NCBI RefSeq assembly: GCF_000737325.1
Contig: NZ_CP011125.1
Span: forward strand, 6,510,001 to 6,574,000
DNA length: 64,000 nucleotides
From: Sandaracinus amylolyticus
GTDB lineage: Bacteria > Myxococcota_A > Polyangia > Polyangiales > Sandaracinaceae
Direction of reading: 5' to 3'
The notes under the pieces are model-generated. The model made no database searches. It saw nothing but the letters and a program-made list of their open reading frames with translations, and was not told where the DNA came from. Both the position numbers and the translations under genes were made by a program. Every line of letters begins with the position of its first letter. The first letter of the stretch is position 1. Below are positions 53,791-63,102 of this stretch, in pieces.

Positions 53791-56700
53791 CGGGCCTCCG
53801 GCGGATCCGCGCGATCCACGGGTGGATCGAGGGGATCAGCACGAGCGTGAGCCAGGTCGAGGTGACGAGCCCGCCGACGACGACGGTCGCGAGCGGGCGC
53901 TGCACCTCGGCGCCGACGCCGCGCGCGAGCATCATCGGCACGAAGCCGAGCGACGCGACGAGCGCGGTCGTGAGCACGGGGCGGAGGCGCGCGCGCGCCG
54001 CTCGTCGTGCGGCCTCGTCGGGCGCGAAGCCTTCGGCCTCCTCGTGCATGATGCGCGACATCAGCACGACGCCGTTGAGCACGGCGATGCCCGACAGCGC
54101 GATGAACCCGACCGCGGCCGACACCGAGATGGGCAGGCCACGCATCGCGAGCGCGATCATCCCGCCGACCGCGGCGAACGGCACGTTCATGAAGATGACG
54201 AGCACCGGTCGCACGCGGCCGAACACGCGGTAGAGCAGCACGAGGATCGCGATCAGCACGATCGGGATCACGATCGCGAGCCGCTCGCGCGCGCGCTCGA
54301 GCCCTTCGTATTGGCCGCCCCACTCCGCGCGGTATCCGCGCGGCACGTCGACGGCGGCGTCGATGCGCGCTTCGGCCTCCTGCACCACGGTGCCGAGGTC
54401 GCGGCCGCGCACGTTGAAGCCGATCACGATCCGTCGCGCGCCGTTCTCGTGCGACACGAGCGCGGGCGCTTCCTGCGCGTCGACGTGCGCGACGCGCGAG
54501 AGCGGGATGAGCGCACCGCTCGCGGTGGGGAGCCCGACGTCGGCGATCGTGAACGCGCTCGTCGACGCCCCGAGGCGCACGCGGATCGGGATGCGCAGCG
54601 GGCCCTCCCAGGTGTCGGCGGCGTGCACGCCCGCGCGCAGCGCGCCGACGGCCTCGAGCACGTCCTGCGCGTCGAAGCCGGCCGCGGAGGACTCGAGCGG
54701 GCGCGGGCGCACCTCGACGAGCGAGACGCTCGGCGGCGCGGTGACGCGCACGTCGACCGCGCCCGGCACCTCGCGCAGCACGGCAGCGGAGCGCTCCGCG
54801 AGATCGCTCAGCACGTCGAGATCCTCGCCGTAGTAGACGAGCGCGACGTCGGTCACCGCGCCTCCGACGAGCTCGTTGAAGCGCATCTGGATCGGCTGGG
54901 TGAACGAGAGCTCGGCACCGGGCGCGCGCGCGTCGATCGCGCCGCGCAGATCGGCGATCACGTCGTCGAGCGTACGGCCCGGGGCCCAGTCGTCGCGCGG
55001 GTACAGCGAGACGAACACGTCGGCCTGCTCGATGCCCATCACGTCGGTCGCGACGGCGGGGCTGCCGATGCGCGACGAGACGTGCCGCACCTCGGGCGCG
55101 GCCTCGCGGATCACCTGCTCGAGGCGCGTGCCCTCGGCGATCGCGGTCTCGATCGACACGTCGGGCGCGCGCGTCGTCTGCACGACGAGATCACCCTCGT
55201 CGAGCTGCGGGACGAACGCGCTGCCCGCGGTCCAGAACACGCGCGCGCCGATCAGCGCGAGGCCGATCGCGATCGCGACGACGAGCACCGGGCGGCGCAT
55301 CGCGACATCGAGGATCGGCGCGTAGGCGCGCGCGCTCGCGCGCACCAGGAGCGGCTCGCGCGCGGGCACGTGCTCGGGGCGCAGCCATCGCGCGGCGGCA
55401 GCGGGCACGAAGGTGAGCGCGAGGACGAGCGAGGTCGCGAGCGCCATGACGACCGTGATCGCCATCGGCCGGTACATCTTCCCCTCGATCCCCTCGAGCG
55501 CGAGGATCGGCAGGTACACGAGGAGGATGACGAGCACCGAGTAGAAGACCGGCCGCGCGACGCTGCGCGAGGTCTCCGCGACCTGCGCGTCCGCGGGACG
55601 ATCGTCGCGCGCGTGTCCCTCGAATCGCTCGTGGCTGTGTTCGCGGTTTCGAGGACTGAACGCCGCGAAGTGATGGAACACGCTCTCGACGACGACGACC
55701 GCGCCGTCGACGAGCAGACCGAAGTCGAGCGCGCCGAGGCTCATGAGGTTCCCGGGGACACCGAAGAACGCCATGCCCATCACCGCGCCCAGCATCGAGA
55801 GCGGGATCACGAGCGCGACGAGGAGCCCCGCGCGCAGGCTGCCCAGCATCGCGAAGAGCACCGCGATCACGAGCAGGCCGCCCTCGAGCAGGCTCTTGCC
55901 GACGGTGCTCAGCGTCGCGCTGACGAGATCGCTCCGATCGTAGACCTCGTTCACCACGACGTCGTCGGGCAGCGCCGCGCGCACGTCGGGCAGACGCTCG
56001 TGCACGCCGCGCAGCACCTCGAGCGCGTTCTCCGCGAGGAGCATCTGCACCATCACGTAGACGGTCTCGCCGCGCCCTCCCTCGGTCGCGGCGCCGATGC
56101 GCGGCTCCTGTCCCGAGATCACGTCCGCGACGTCGCCGATGCGCACCACGCGCGTGGGATCCTGCGGATCGACGCGCACCACCGCGGCCGCGATCTCGGC
56201 CGGCGTCGTCGGCAGCGCGACGCCGCGCAGCAGCACGTGCGCCGGGCCGGCGGGAACCGTCGCGCCGGTCACGCTGCCCGTCGATCGCGACGCGGCCTCC
56301 CGCAGCGCGGAGAGCGTCACGCCCCAGCGCGCCATGCGCACCGGGTCGCCGATCACGTCGAGCGTGCGGCGACCTCCGCCCCACGTGTTGACCTCGACCA
56401 CGCCCGGCGCGGTGCGGAGGATCGGCGCGACGCGTCGCTGCACGAGCTCGAGCAGCTCGGCCGGCGTGCGCTCCGAAGAGCTGAGCGTGAACTGGTAGAT
56501 CTCGCCGAGCCCGCCGCTCACTGGGCCGAGCTCCGGCGGCGACGCGCTCGGCGGCAGCTGCTCCTGCGCGATCGCGACGCGCTCGCCGACGAGCTGACGC
56601 GCACGATAGATGTCGGTCGAGTCCTCGAAGATCGAGGTGATCGCCGAGAGGCCGTAGCGCGACACGCTGCGCGTCTCGACCAGGCCGGGCATGCCGCCGA

Positions 56701-56917
56701 GCGAGATCTCGAGCGGGCGCGTGACGAGGCGCTCGACCTCCTCGGGCGTGAGACCGGGCGCGGTCGTGAGCACGATGACCTGCTGCCCGGTCACGTCGGG
56801 CAGCGCGTCGAAGCGCATCCCGCGGATCGAGAGCGCGCCGATCACCGCGAAGATCGCGGTCGCGATCAGCACCGCGCGACGGCGCGCGACCGCGCGTTCG
56901 ACGAGCGTCTCGATCAA
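53726..56917 (-). CDS. czcA: Heavy-metal efflux RND pump, CzcA-like
   Basis: A 1063-residue inner-membrane RND transporter of the heavy-metal efflux group. The family motifs are present: LPDVTGQQVIVLTTAPG at the start, and the proton-relay DFGLLVDGAVVVVES in TM4. The two acidic residues plus Glu of that motif mark divalent-cation (Zn/Co/Cd) pumps rather than Cu/Ag CusA. An HSHERFEGH stretch after TM4 adds histidines. It drives export of periplasmic or cytosolic metal through CzcB and CzcC. The final ~20 residues overlap the response regulator gene out of frame and are Gly/Arg-rich, unlike typical RND tails. The ATG overlaps the czcB stop (ATGA). Confidence 0.93.
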   Translation of the reverse strand: MIETLVERAVARRRAVLIATAIFAVIGALSIRGMRFDALPDVTGQQVIVLTTAPGLTPEEVERLVTRPLEISLGGMPGLVETRSVSRYGLSAITSIFEDSTDIYRARQLVGERVAIAQEQLPPSASPPELGPVSGGLGEIYQFTLSSSERTPAELLELVQRRVAPILRTAPGVVEVNTWGGGRRTLDVIGDPVRMARWGVTLSALREAASRSTGSVTGATVPAGPAHVLLRGVALPTTPAEIAAAVVRVDPQDPTRVVRIGDVADVISGQEPRIGAATEGGRGETVYVMVQMLLAENALEVLRGVHERLPDVRAALPDDVVVNEVYDRSDLVSATLSTVGKSLLEGGLLVIAVLFAMLGSLRAGLLVALVIPLSMLGAVMGMAFFGVPGNLMSLGALDFGLLVDGAVVVVESVFHHFAAFSPRNREHSHERFEGHARDDRPADAQVAETSRSVARPVFYSVLVILLVYLPILALEGIEGKMYRPMAITVVMALATSLVLALTFVPAAAARWLRPEHVPAREPLLVRASARAYAPILDVAMRRPVLVVAIAIGLALIGARVFWTAGSAFVPQLDEGDLVVQTTRAPDVSIETAIAEGTRLEQVIREAAPEVRHVSSRIGSPAVATDVMGIEQADVFVSLYPRDDWAPGRTLDDVIADLRGAIDARAPGAELSFTQPIQMRFNELVGGAVTDVALVYYGEDLDVLSDLAERSAAVLREVPGAVDVRVTAPPSVSLVEVRPRPLESSAAGFDAQDVLEAVGALRAGVHAADTWEGPLRIPIRVRLGASTSAFTIADVGLPTASGALIPLSRVAHVDAQEAPALVSHENGARRIVIGFNVRGRDLGTVVQEAEARIDAAVDVPRGYRAEWGGQYEGLERARERLAIVIPIVLIAILVLLYRVFGRVRPVLVIFMNVPFAAVGGMIALAMRGLPISVSAAVGFIALSGIAVLNGVVLMSRIMHEEAEGFAPDEAARRAARARLRPVLTTALVASLGFVPMMLARGVGAEVQRPLATVVVGGLVTSTWLTLVLIPSIHPWIARIRRRPDEAALGGGRGEARDAPGAGPA

Positions 56918-58011
56918 TGATCGTCTCCTGCCGGCGCGCGCAGCAGCGCCGCAGGATCGTCGGCGACCTGTGCGCCCGGTGAGAGCGCGCCGGGCTCGAT
57001 CACCTCGACGAGCGCGATGCCCGCGTCGGTCGCGAGCACGCGGACCCGCACCCGCACGGGCTCGGGGGTGCCCCGCAGCATCACGAACGCGCCTTCGTCG
57101 TCGTGCCCGATCGCGCCCGCGGGCACTTGCAGGACGCCTTCGCGCGCGACGTGCACCTCGAGCGTGCCGCGCAGTCCGTCGGCGAGCGTCGTCGTCTCGC
57201 GCGGCGTGATCCAGTAGAGGCGCGTTCCGTCCGCGGGATCGATCGCGCTCGCGTCGGGCTCGTCGCGCAGCGGCACCGGCGCGCCGATCGCGGGCACGAA
57301 CATCAGCGACGTCCCCTCGGGCATCGCGCGAGAGAGGCGCGCCTCGATGCGCACCGGCGCGCTTCCGATCACCTCGACGAGCGGCTCGCCCGCCGGATCG
57401 CGCACCTCGCCGATGCGCGCGTCGACGCGGCTCACCACGCCGTCGATCGGCGAGACGATCGGCACCGATCCGCGCGAGAGCACGGCCGCGGCGCGTCCCG
57501 CGCTCACGCCGGCAGCGCGCAGGATCGCGAGGGCGCGCGCCCGCTCCGCGCCGAGGTCCGCGAGGCTCGCCGCCTGCTCGAACACCCTGCCCTGCTCGAC
57601 GAGGCCCTCCTCGCGCAGCGCCTCGAGCTCGTCCTGACGCGCTTCGCGCAGCGCGAGCCGGCGTCCGCCCGCGACCCAGATCGCGGCCGCGTCGAGCACC
57701 TCGGGCATGCTCGCTTCGAGCAGCACGTCGCCCGCGCGCACCGAGTCACCCGGCGCCACGCGGACCTCGAGCACGCGCGCCGCGAACGGCGGCGCGACGC
57801 GCGCCATCGCGCCCGGGCCCGCGACCACACGCGCGGGCGCTTCGAGGAGCGCGCGATCACCCGCCACGCGCACCTCGGCCCACCGCGCGACGCTGGGCGC
57901 GCCTCCGTTCTCCGCGACCGGCTCGGGCTCGACCGCCGGCTCGGGCTCGCTGCGCTCGCCACACGCGATCGTCGTCGCGAGGAGGCACACCATCAGACGA
58001 CGAACGATCAA
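56914..58011 (-). CDS. czcB: Membrane-fusion lipoprotein, CzcB-like
   Basis: About 365 residues. TTG 58011 is chosen because GGAGGA lies 3 bp upstream and it gives a complete basic-hydrophobic signal; the ATG at 57993 would remove the positive charges. The lipobox ends at Cys 17 (LATTIAC). The HlyD/RND-adaptor core shows ARVLEVRVAPGDSVRAGDVL (half lipoyl motif), a helical hairpin, then VPIVSPIDGVVSRVDARIG. It joins CzcA to the outer-membrane channel. The start overlaps the czcC stop as TTGA, one of the rarer coupled starts in the window. Confidence 0.87.
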   Translation of the reverse strand: MIVRRLMVCLLATTIACGERSEPEPAVEPEPVAENGGAPSVARWAEVRVAGDRALLEAPARVVAGPGAMARVAPPFAARVLEVRVAPGDSVRAGDVLLEASMPEVLDAAAIWVAGGRRLALREARQDELEALREEGLVEQGRVFEQAASLADLGAERARALAILRAAGVSAGRAAAVLSRGSVPIVSPIDGVVSRVDARIGEVRDPAGEPLVEVIGSAPVRIEARLSRAMPEGTSLMFVPAIGAPVPLRDEPDASAIDPADGTRLYWITPRETTTLADGLRGTLEVHVAREGVLQVPAGAIGHDDEGAFVMLRGTPEPVRVRVRVLATDAGIALVEVIEPGALSPGAQVADDPAALLRAPAGDDH

Positions 58012-59252
58012 CGTTCCTCCACGCGCTCGGCGCGCGCGCGCGACGCGAGCATCAGCCAGGCGCGCACCTCGGCCCATCGACGCGCGCCCTCCACCTGCAC
58101 GAGACGGCTGCGCGCCGCGAGGCTGCGCCGCCGCGCGTCGAGCAGCAGCATCGTCGTGGTCTCTCCCGCGCGCATCTGCGCCTCGCGGGACGACACCAGC
58201 GCCTCGAGCGCAGGCACCACGACCTCGCGCAGCGTTTGCTCGGCGCGTCGCGTGTGATCGACCTCGTGCGCGATCTCCACCGCGCGCCGCCGCGCCTCCA
58301 GCTCGTGCGCCTCGAGCGCGGCGTCCGCGCGCTCCGCTTCTTCGAGCGCCAGCGAGCGGTCGCGCGCACCGAGATCGACCAGCGGGATCCCGAACGAGAG
58401 CTGCCCGAAGATCATCAGGCCGTCGGGCGCCTCGCGATAGACCTGCAGGCCCGTCTGCATCGTCGGCCCCGCGAGCGCGGCGCGCTCGGCCTCTCTCGCG
58501 CGCGCTGCGATCGCCGCGAGGCGCGCCATCTCGACGCGCGGCAGTCCCTCGACGTCGGAGAGCCGCGCCTCGAGCTCGTCGTGGCCCGGCAGCTCCGGGC
58601 TGGGCGCGCCGCCGGTGGTGTGCATCGTCTCTTCCGCGCGCACCGCCATCGCGTCGGCGAGCGCGAGCGCGCCCGCGAGCCGCGCGCCCTCCGCGGCGTG
58701 TGCGGCGAGCTGCGTCTCGCCGTGGAACGCGCTCACCTCCGACGCGTCGGGTGCGGTGATCACGCCGACGTCCGCGGCGCGTCGTGCCCGCTCCTCGAGC
58801 TCCCGCGCGATGTCGCGCTCCGCGATCGCGAGCGCCAGCTGGCGCTCGAGCACCGAGAGCTCGATCCACGCGCGCGCCGCGCCGATGCGACGCTCCAGCG
58901 CGATGGCGCGACGCTCCGCCGCGATCACCGCACGCTCGTCCTCGGCGGCGCGGCGACGCGCCCCACCCAGCCCGGCGAGGCTCCAGCCCTGGACCACGCC
59001 GATCGATCCCTCGAACCCGCGATCCTGCTCGCGGAGCACACGAACGCCGGGCACCAGCTGCAGCTCCGTCGCGCTCGTGACGTCCGAGATGTCGCGATCG
59101 CGGCGGGCGCGCGACGCGAGCGCGCGCTCCGCGCCTCGCACGTCGGGCGCGTCCTCGCCGAGCGCGAGCGCCTCGTCGAACGAGATCGCCTGCGCGCGCA
59201 CCGCAGCTGGGCACGCGAGCAGGACGAGCACGACGAGCAAGAGGCGCGGCAT
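58008..59252 (-). CDS. czcC: TolC-type outer-membrane efflux protein, CzcC-like
   Basis: About 414 residues. Signal peptide PRLLLVVLVLLACPAAVRAQ, then two long alpha-helical repeats typical of TolC family (ISFDEALALG at the start, heptads throughout such as RRAEQTLREVVVPALEAL). Assignment as the outer-membrane channel of the Czc system rests on family resemblance and order (C-B-A on the minus strand). First gene of the five-gene operon czcC-czcB-czcA-regulator-kinase. No promoter motif is clear upstream; the gap to the next gene (59253-59309) is only 57 bp. Confidence 0.82.
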   Translation of the reverse strand: MPRLLLVVLVLLACPAAVRAQAISFDEALALGEDAPDVRGAERALASRARRDRDISDVTSATELQLVPGVRVLREQDRGFEGSIGVVQGWSLAGLGGARRRAAEDERAVIAAERRAIALERRIGAARAWIELSVLERQLALAIAERDIARELEERARRAADVGVITAPDASEVSAFHGETQLAAHAAEGARLAGALALADAMAVRAEETMHTTGGAPSPELPGHDELEARLSDVEGLPRVEMARLAAIAARAREAERAALAGPTMQTGLQVYREAPDGLMIFGQLSFGIPLVDLGARDRSLALEEAERADAALEAHELEARRRAVEIAHEVDHTRRAEQTLREVVVPALEALVSSREAQMRAGETTTMLLLDARRRSLAARSRLVQVEGARRWAEVRAWLMLASRARAERVEER

Positions 59253-59309
59253 CGCCCCAGATATGCGCACCGCGCCGGGCGCGCGACTGAGAGCTTCCTG
59301 AGAGCGTTC

Positions 59310-61106
59310 TCAGGAACGCGAGAGCCGCTCGAGGACCAGCGCGAGATCCGCGGGCAGCCCGCTCTCGAGCACCAGCGGTCCGCTCTCGAGCGCGAGCTCG
59401 ATGCGCTCGCAGTGCAGGAACGGGCGATCGAGCGCGGCGCGCTCCCACAGATGGCGATTGCTCGGTGCGTGCCCGTAGCGCGCGTCGCCGAGCAGCGGAT
59501 GTCCGATCGACGCGAGGTGACGCCGGATCTGGTGGGTGCGCCCCTCGTCCGGTGCCGCACGCACCAGCGAGTGACCGCCCACGATCGCGCGCCGCGTGAA
59601 GCGCGTGGTCGACGGCAGATCGCGCCCTTCCTCGCGCAATGCGCGCCGCACGATGCCCTTGCCGTGCGTCACGCCGCGCACGAGCGCGAGGTAGCGCTTG
59701 CGCCCCGTCGCGAGCGCGCGCGCGAACGGCTCGACGTGCTCGGGACGACGCGCGAAGAGGCACACGCCGCTCGTGCCCGCATCGAGGCGATGCACCGGCA
59801 CCGCGTGCTCCGCGCCCGGCAGCGCGCGCACCCGCGCGAGCGCGCTGATCGGATGCTCGGGGTGCGGCGTCGTCGGCTCGTGGGGATCTTTGTCGATGAC
59901 GATCAGCCGCTCGTCCTCGTGCAGCACGCGCACCGGCGGAGGCGCCGACGGCTCGAGCCACGCGATCGTCTCCACGTGCGCGCTCTGCGGCATCAGGTCG
60001 TACGGCGAGAGGCGCCGCGCCGCGAGCCCGAGCCGCGCGAGGTGCGCGAGATCGCGCGCGAGCGTCTCCGGATCACACGCGACGTAGACCACGCGCGCCG
60101 GCGCGAGCGCGGCGATCGCGGCGCGCAGCTCGGGAGGCACACCACGTCGCGGGGGGTCGAGCACGATCGCATCCGCGCGCTCTCCACGCGCGGCCATCGC
60201 GACCAGCGCCGCGGTCGCGTCGCCGATCTCGATCGAGAGCCCACCGATGCGCTGCGCGTCCGCCGCGCGCTTGGCGTTCTCGATCGCCGGCGCGAACGCC
60301 TCGATCGCGTGCACGCGCGCCCCGCTCGACGCGAGCCGCAGCGCGAGCGCGCCCGACCCCGCGAAGAGCTCGATCACCCGCGGCGCGCCCTCGAGCGCCG
60401 CCACGATCGCGTCGTGCATCGCCGCCGCGACCCCGCGATGCGCCTGCACGAACGAGCCGTGCGTCGCGAGCGTCCACGGCGCGCCCGGCGCGATCCGATC
60501 CCGCAGCTCGCCCGGGCCCCACACGAGGCGCGTCTCCGCGCCCAGCACCTGCGGCCCGCGACCGCGCAGGTTGATCGCGACCGACGCGACGCTCGCGCAT
60601 CCGTTGCGCACCGCGTCCGCGGCCGCGCGCGCCTCGCGCTCGCTCACCTCGCGATCGAGCGCGAACGTCACCAGCACCGACGCATGTCCTCGAAGGCCGG
60701 CAACTCCTGCGTCGACCACCTCGCGCAGATCGACCGCGGCGAGCGCGCCTCCGCGATCGCTCGCGCGCAGCACCGCGCCCGCGTCGCGCGGCGGATCGTC
60801 CAGCAGCGCGCGCACCCGCGCCGCGACCTCGTGGACCGCCGGCGCGAGCACCGGGCAGTCGACGGTGTCGACCACGTCGTGCGTGCCCTCGCGGAAGAGC
60901 CCGAGCGACGTCCCCTGCACCATCAGCTTCGCCCGCGTGCGATACCGGAGCGGCGGCTCGGCGCGCGGCACCTCGTCGATCGTCACGCGCGCGAGCTCGG
61001 CGAACCGCTGCAGCGCGTGCTCGACCTGTGCGCGCTTCTCCGCACGCTGCGTCTCCTCGACGACGCCGATGCGCGGGCACCCCGGGCACACGTGCTCGCT
61101 CGCCAT
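59310..61106 (-). CDS. Fusion of an RNA m5U methyltransferase (RlmD/TrmA-like) and an RluA-type pseudouridine synthase
   Basis: A 598-residue two-enzyme protein. Residues 1-385: RumA/TrmA-type SAM methyltransferase, with FAGSGAL SAM loop (about 248), VLDPPRRGV, the nucleophile Cys344 in YVACDPETLARDL and the catalytic HVET Glu379. N-terminal cysteines C7 and C10 (CPGCPRIG) and C84 suggest a reduced Fe-S site. The TRAM domain is absent. Residues 395-598: RluA-family pseudouridine synthase with catalytic Asp442 in HRLDAGTSGVCLFAR and RTHQIRRHLASIGHPLLGD. ATG 61106 overlaps the upstream gene's stop (ATGA). One polypeptide could make both m5U and pseudouridine, perhaps in the same RNA. Confidence 0.9.
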   Translation of the reverse strand: MASEHVCPGCPRIGVVEETQRAEKRAQVEHALQRFAELARVTIDEVPRAEPPLRYRTRAKLMVQGTSLGLFREGTHDVVDTVDCPVLAPAVHEVAARVRALLDDPPRDAGAVLRASDRGGALAAVDLREVVDAGVAGLRGHASVLVTFALDREVSEREARAAADAVRNGCASVASVAINLRGRGPQVLGAETRLVWGPGELRDRIAPGAPWTLATHGSFVQAHRGVAAAMHDAIVAALEGAPRVIELFAGSGALALRLASSGARVHAIEAFAPAIENAKRAADAQRIGGLSIEIGDATAALVAMAARGERADAIVLDPPRRGVPPELRAAIAALAPARVVYVACDPETLARDLAHLARLGLAARRLSPYDLMPQSAHVETIAWLEPSAPPPVRVLHEDERLIVIDKDPHEPTTPHPEHPISALARVRALPGAEHAVPVHRLDAGTSGVCLFARRPEHVEPFARALATGRKRYLALVRGVTHGKGIVRRALREEGRDLPSTTRFTRRAIVGGHSLVRAAPDEGRTHQIRRHLASIGHPLLGDARYGHAPSNRHLWERAALDRPFLHCERIELALESGPLVLESGLPADLALVLERLSRS

Positions 61107-62614
61107 CACCACGTCCCGCGCTCGCACGCGCGCATCCGCTCGTACCGGTCCCATGCCTCACCACCACGCGCGCGGAGCCGCCCCGCGAGCGCGATCGACT
61201 CGTACGCCTCGAGCCAGCGCCGCAGCGGCGCGGCCTGCACGCGCAGCGCGGCCTCGGTCTCCTGCATCGCGCCGAGATCGTCCTGCGCCTCGAGCCACCG
61301 CGCCCGCGCCTCGGAGCGCCCGAGGAACGCGCGGATCGCGTCCGCCTCGCGCACCAGCGTCGCGTCGAAGTCGGGGTGCCACGGATCGTCGAGCACCGGC
61401 CATCGCGAGAGCAGCTCGCCGACGACGGCCCACCACGCCTCGTCGGCTTCCTCCGCGCGCGCCTCGATCGCGGCCTCGAGCTCGACGCGACGCCGCGCGA
61501 GCGCATCGAGCCGCGCCTGCGCGTCGCCCTCGCCCTCGATGTCGAGCCGCTCGCCGATCGCGCGCACCACCGCCTCGTCCTCCGGCATCGACACCGCCGC
61601 GCTCGGCCCTTCGCTCGGCGCGATCACCCGCAGCAAGCGCGCCGACGTGCTCGTCGGCAGATCGAACGAGAGCGCCGCGATGCGCGCCCGCGCGTCCGCC
61701 TCCGCGAGCGACACCCGCCCGTCGTGATCGAGATCGATCTCCGCGTGCACGTCGTTCCCCGCGCGATCCCGCCCGCGCAGCGCCTCGAGCACGTGGATCG
61801 ACCACGCCTCGTGCGACGCGCGATCGGGGCTCGGATCGCACCCGCCCGCCTCTTCGTCCCAGCTCGTCGCGAAGAGCCCGCACACGTCGAGCGACGAGGG
61901 CCCGCGGTCGGGATCGAGCCCGTCGAACGCGAGCTCGGCGAACCCGCCCGCGTAGCACGACGTGATCACCATCCGCAGCGGGCGCGGCGACTCGGTCGAC
62001 GCGATCGTCTCCGCGATCGTCGTCGGCGCGAGCTCGGTGCCGCCCCACAGCAGCGCGGTCGAGTCCGCGGGGAGCTCGCCGCGATCGCCGTGCGCCGCGA
62101 CCCACAGCAAGAGCGGCTCGTCGCCGTCGACCAGCGCCGCGCGCAGCGCCTCCACGGTCGCGTCCAGCGTCGCCGGCCCGTGCATCGCGAGCCGCGCCGG
62201 CTGGTAGCGCGCATCGCGGCCGCCGCGCGGCACCAGCAGATCGCCGAGCTCGCGACGCAGCGGATCGCCCCGCTCCGCGTCGTCCGTCACCTGCACCGCG
62301 CGCGTCCCCGGCCCCCCTGCGAAGAGCACCACACCACCGTCGCCGAGCACCTCGCGCGCGAGCAGCAGATCCTCCTCGAGCGAGATCTGGTTGAGCTCGG
62401 GATCCGCGCCGCCGCCCACCGCGATCCACCGCACGTGCTCGGGCATCGCCGCGGGCGCGACGGTCACCTCGATCGCCGGCGCGACGTCCTCCTCGCGCTC
62501 CTCCGCGTCGTCGACGGGCTCCTCGGAGGGGCTCCCCGCGCCCCGCGCGGCCCACGCGATCAGCGCCACCACGCCGATCGCGCCGATCGCGATCCATCCC
62601 TTCGACGCACGCAC
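61106..62614 (-). CDS. Membrane-anchored caspase-like (clan CD) peptidase with EF-hand
   Basis: About 502 residues. One N-terminal membrane anchor (WIAIGAIGVVALIAWAA) precedes a caspase-fold domain with the His/Cys dyad: His175 in LLLWVAAHGDRGE and Cys220 in RMVITSCYAGGF, the spacing and HG/SC-x-GG pattern of C13/C14-like peptidases. Residues 294-305 form a complete EF-hand loop (DLDHDGRVSLAE, with D1, D3, D5, G6, V8, E12), suggesting Ca2+ control. The remaining C-terminal ~180 residues are helical. It is coupled to the RNA-modification fusion gene by ATGA, an unexpected pairing. Confidence 0.75.
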   Translation of the reverse strand: MRASKGWIAIGAIGVVALIAWAARGAGSPSEEPVDDAEEREEDVAPAIEVTVAPAAMPEHVRWIAVGGGADPELNQISLEEDLLLAREVLGDGGVVLFAGGPGTRAVQVTDDAERGDPLRRELGDLLVPRGGRDARYQPARLAMHGPATLDATVEALRAALVDGDEPLLLWVAAHGDRGELPADSTALLWGGTELAPTTIAETIASTESPRPLRMVITSCYAGGFAELAFDGLDPDRGPSSLDVCGLFATSWDEEAGGCDPSPDRASHEAWSIHVLEALRGRDRAGNDVHAEIDLDHDGRVSLAEADARARIAALSFDLPTSTSARLLRVIAPSEGPSAAVSMPEDEAVVRAIGERLDIEGEGDAQARLDALARRRVELEAAIEARAEEADEAWWAVVGELLSRWPVLDDPWHPDFDATLVREADAIRAFLGRSEARARWLEAQDDLGAMQETEAALRVQAAPLRRWLEAYESIALAGRLRARGGEAWDRYERMRACERGTW

Positions 62615-62642
62615 GGCCGGAGCATGCGCCCAACCTCACGCG

Positions 62643-63059
62643 TCAGCGAACCGGCAAGCACACCGGCTCGAAGAACATCTCGCCACCGCCGGGCGCGGGC
62701 AGCCGATCGGTGCACCCCCAGTCGGGCGCGCAGTCCTCGTCGGCGTCGCAGCGCTCGTAGCAGAGCGCGGTGCCCCCGAAGTCGATGCACGCGCCGCCGA
62801 GCCCGCCGGGATCCGCCGGGCACTCCGCGTCGCTCTCGCAGACGCTCGTGCACACGCCGCGCTCGGCCGTGCGGTAGTCGACGTAGTCGACGATCACGCC
62901 CGCGCATCCGTCGACGTCGAGCGGGCACTCGTCCGCTTCGATGTCGCACGCGTCGTACGCGCCGCCGCGCGATCGATCGCGCGCCTCCTCGTCGTCCCCG
63001 CCGCAGCCCGCGACGCCCATCACGATCGCCACCGCCACCAGCGCCAGCTTTCTCCTCAC
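62643..63059 (-). CDS. Small Cys-rich lipoprotein
   Basis: About 138 residues with signal and lipobox (GVAGC, Cys near 19). The mature protein has about 12 cysteines in pairs such as CTSVCESDAECPAD and CDADEDCAPDWGC, a disulfide-rich pattern frequent in myxobacterial surface lipoproteins. Function unknown. It lies 28 bp upstream of the caspase-like gene and may share its transcript. Confidence 0.7.
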   Translation of the reverse strand: MRRKLALVAVAIVMGVAGCGGDDEEARDRSRGGAYDACDIEADECPLDVDGCAGVIVDYVDYRTAERGVCTSVCESDAECPADPGGLGGACIDFGGTALCYERCDADEDCAPDWGCTDRLPAPGGGEMFFEPVCLPVR

Positions 63060-63102
63060 GCGTCCTCCGTGGTCACCGACGACCGGCTGCTACCCTGCAT
63101 TC

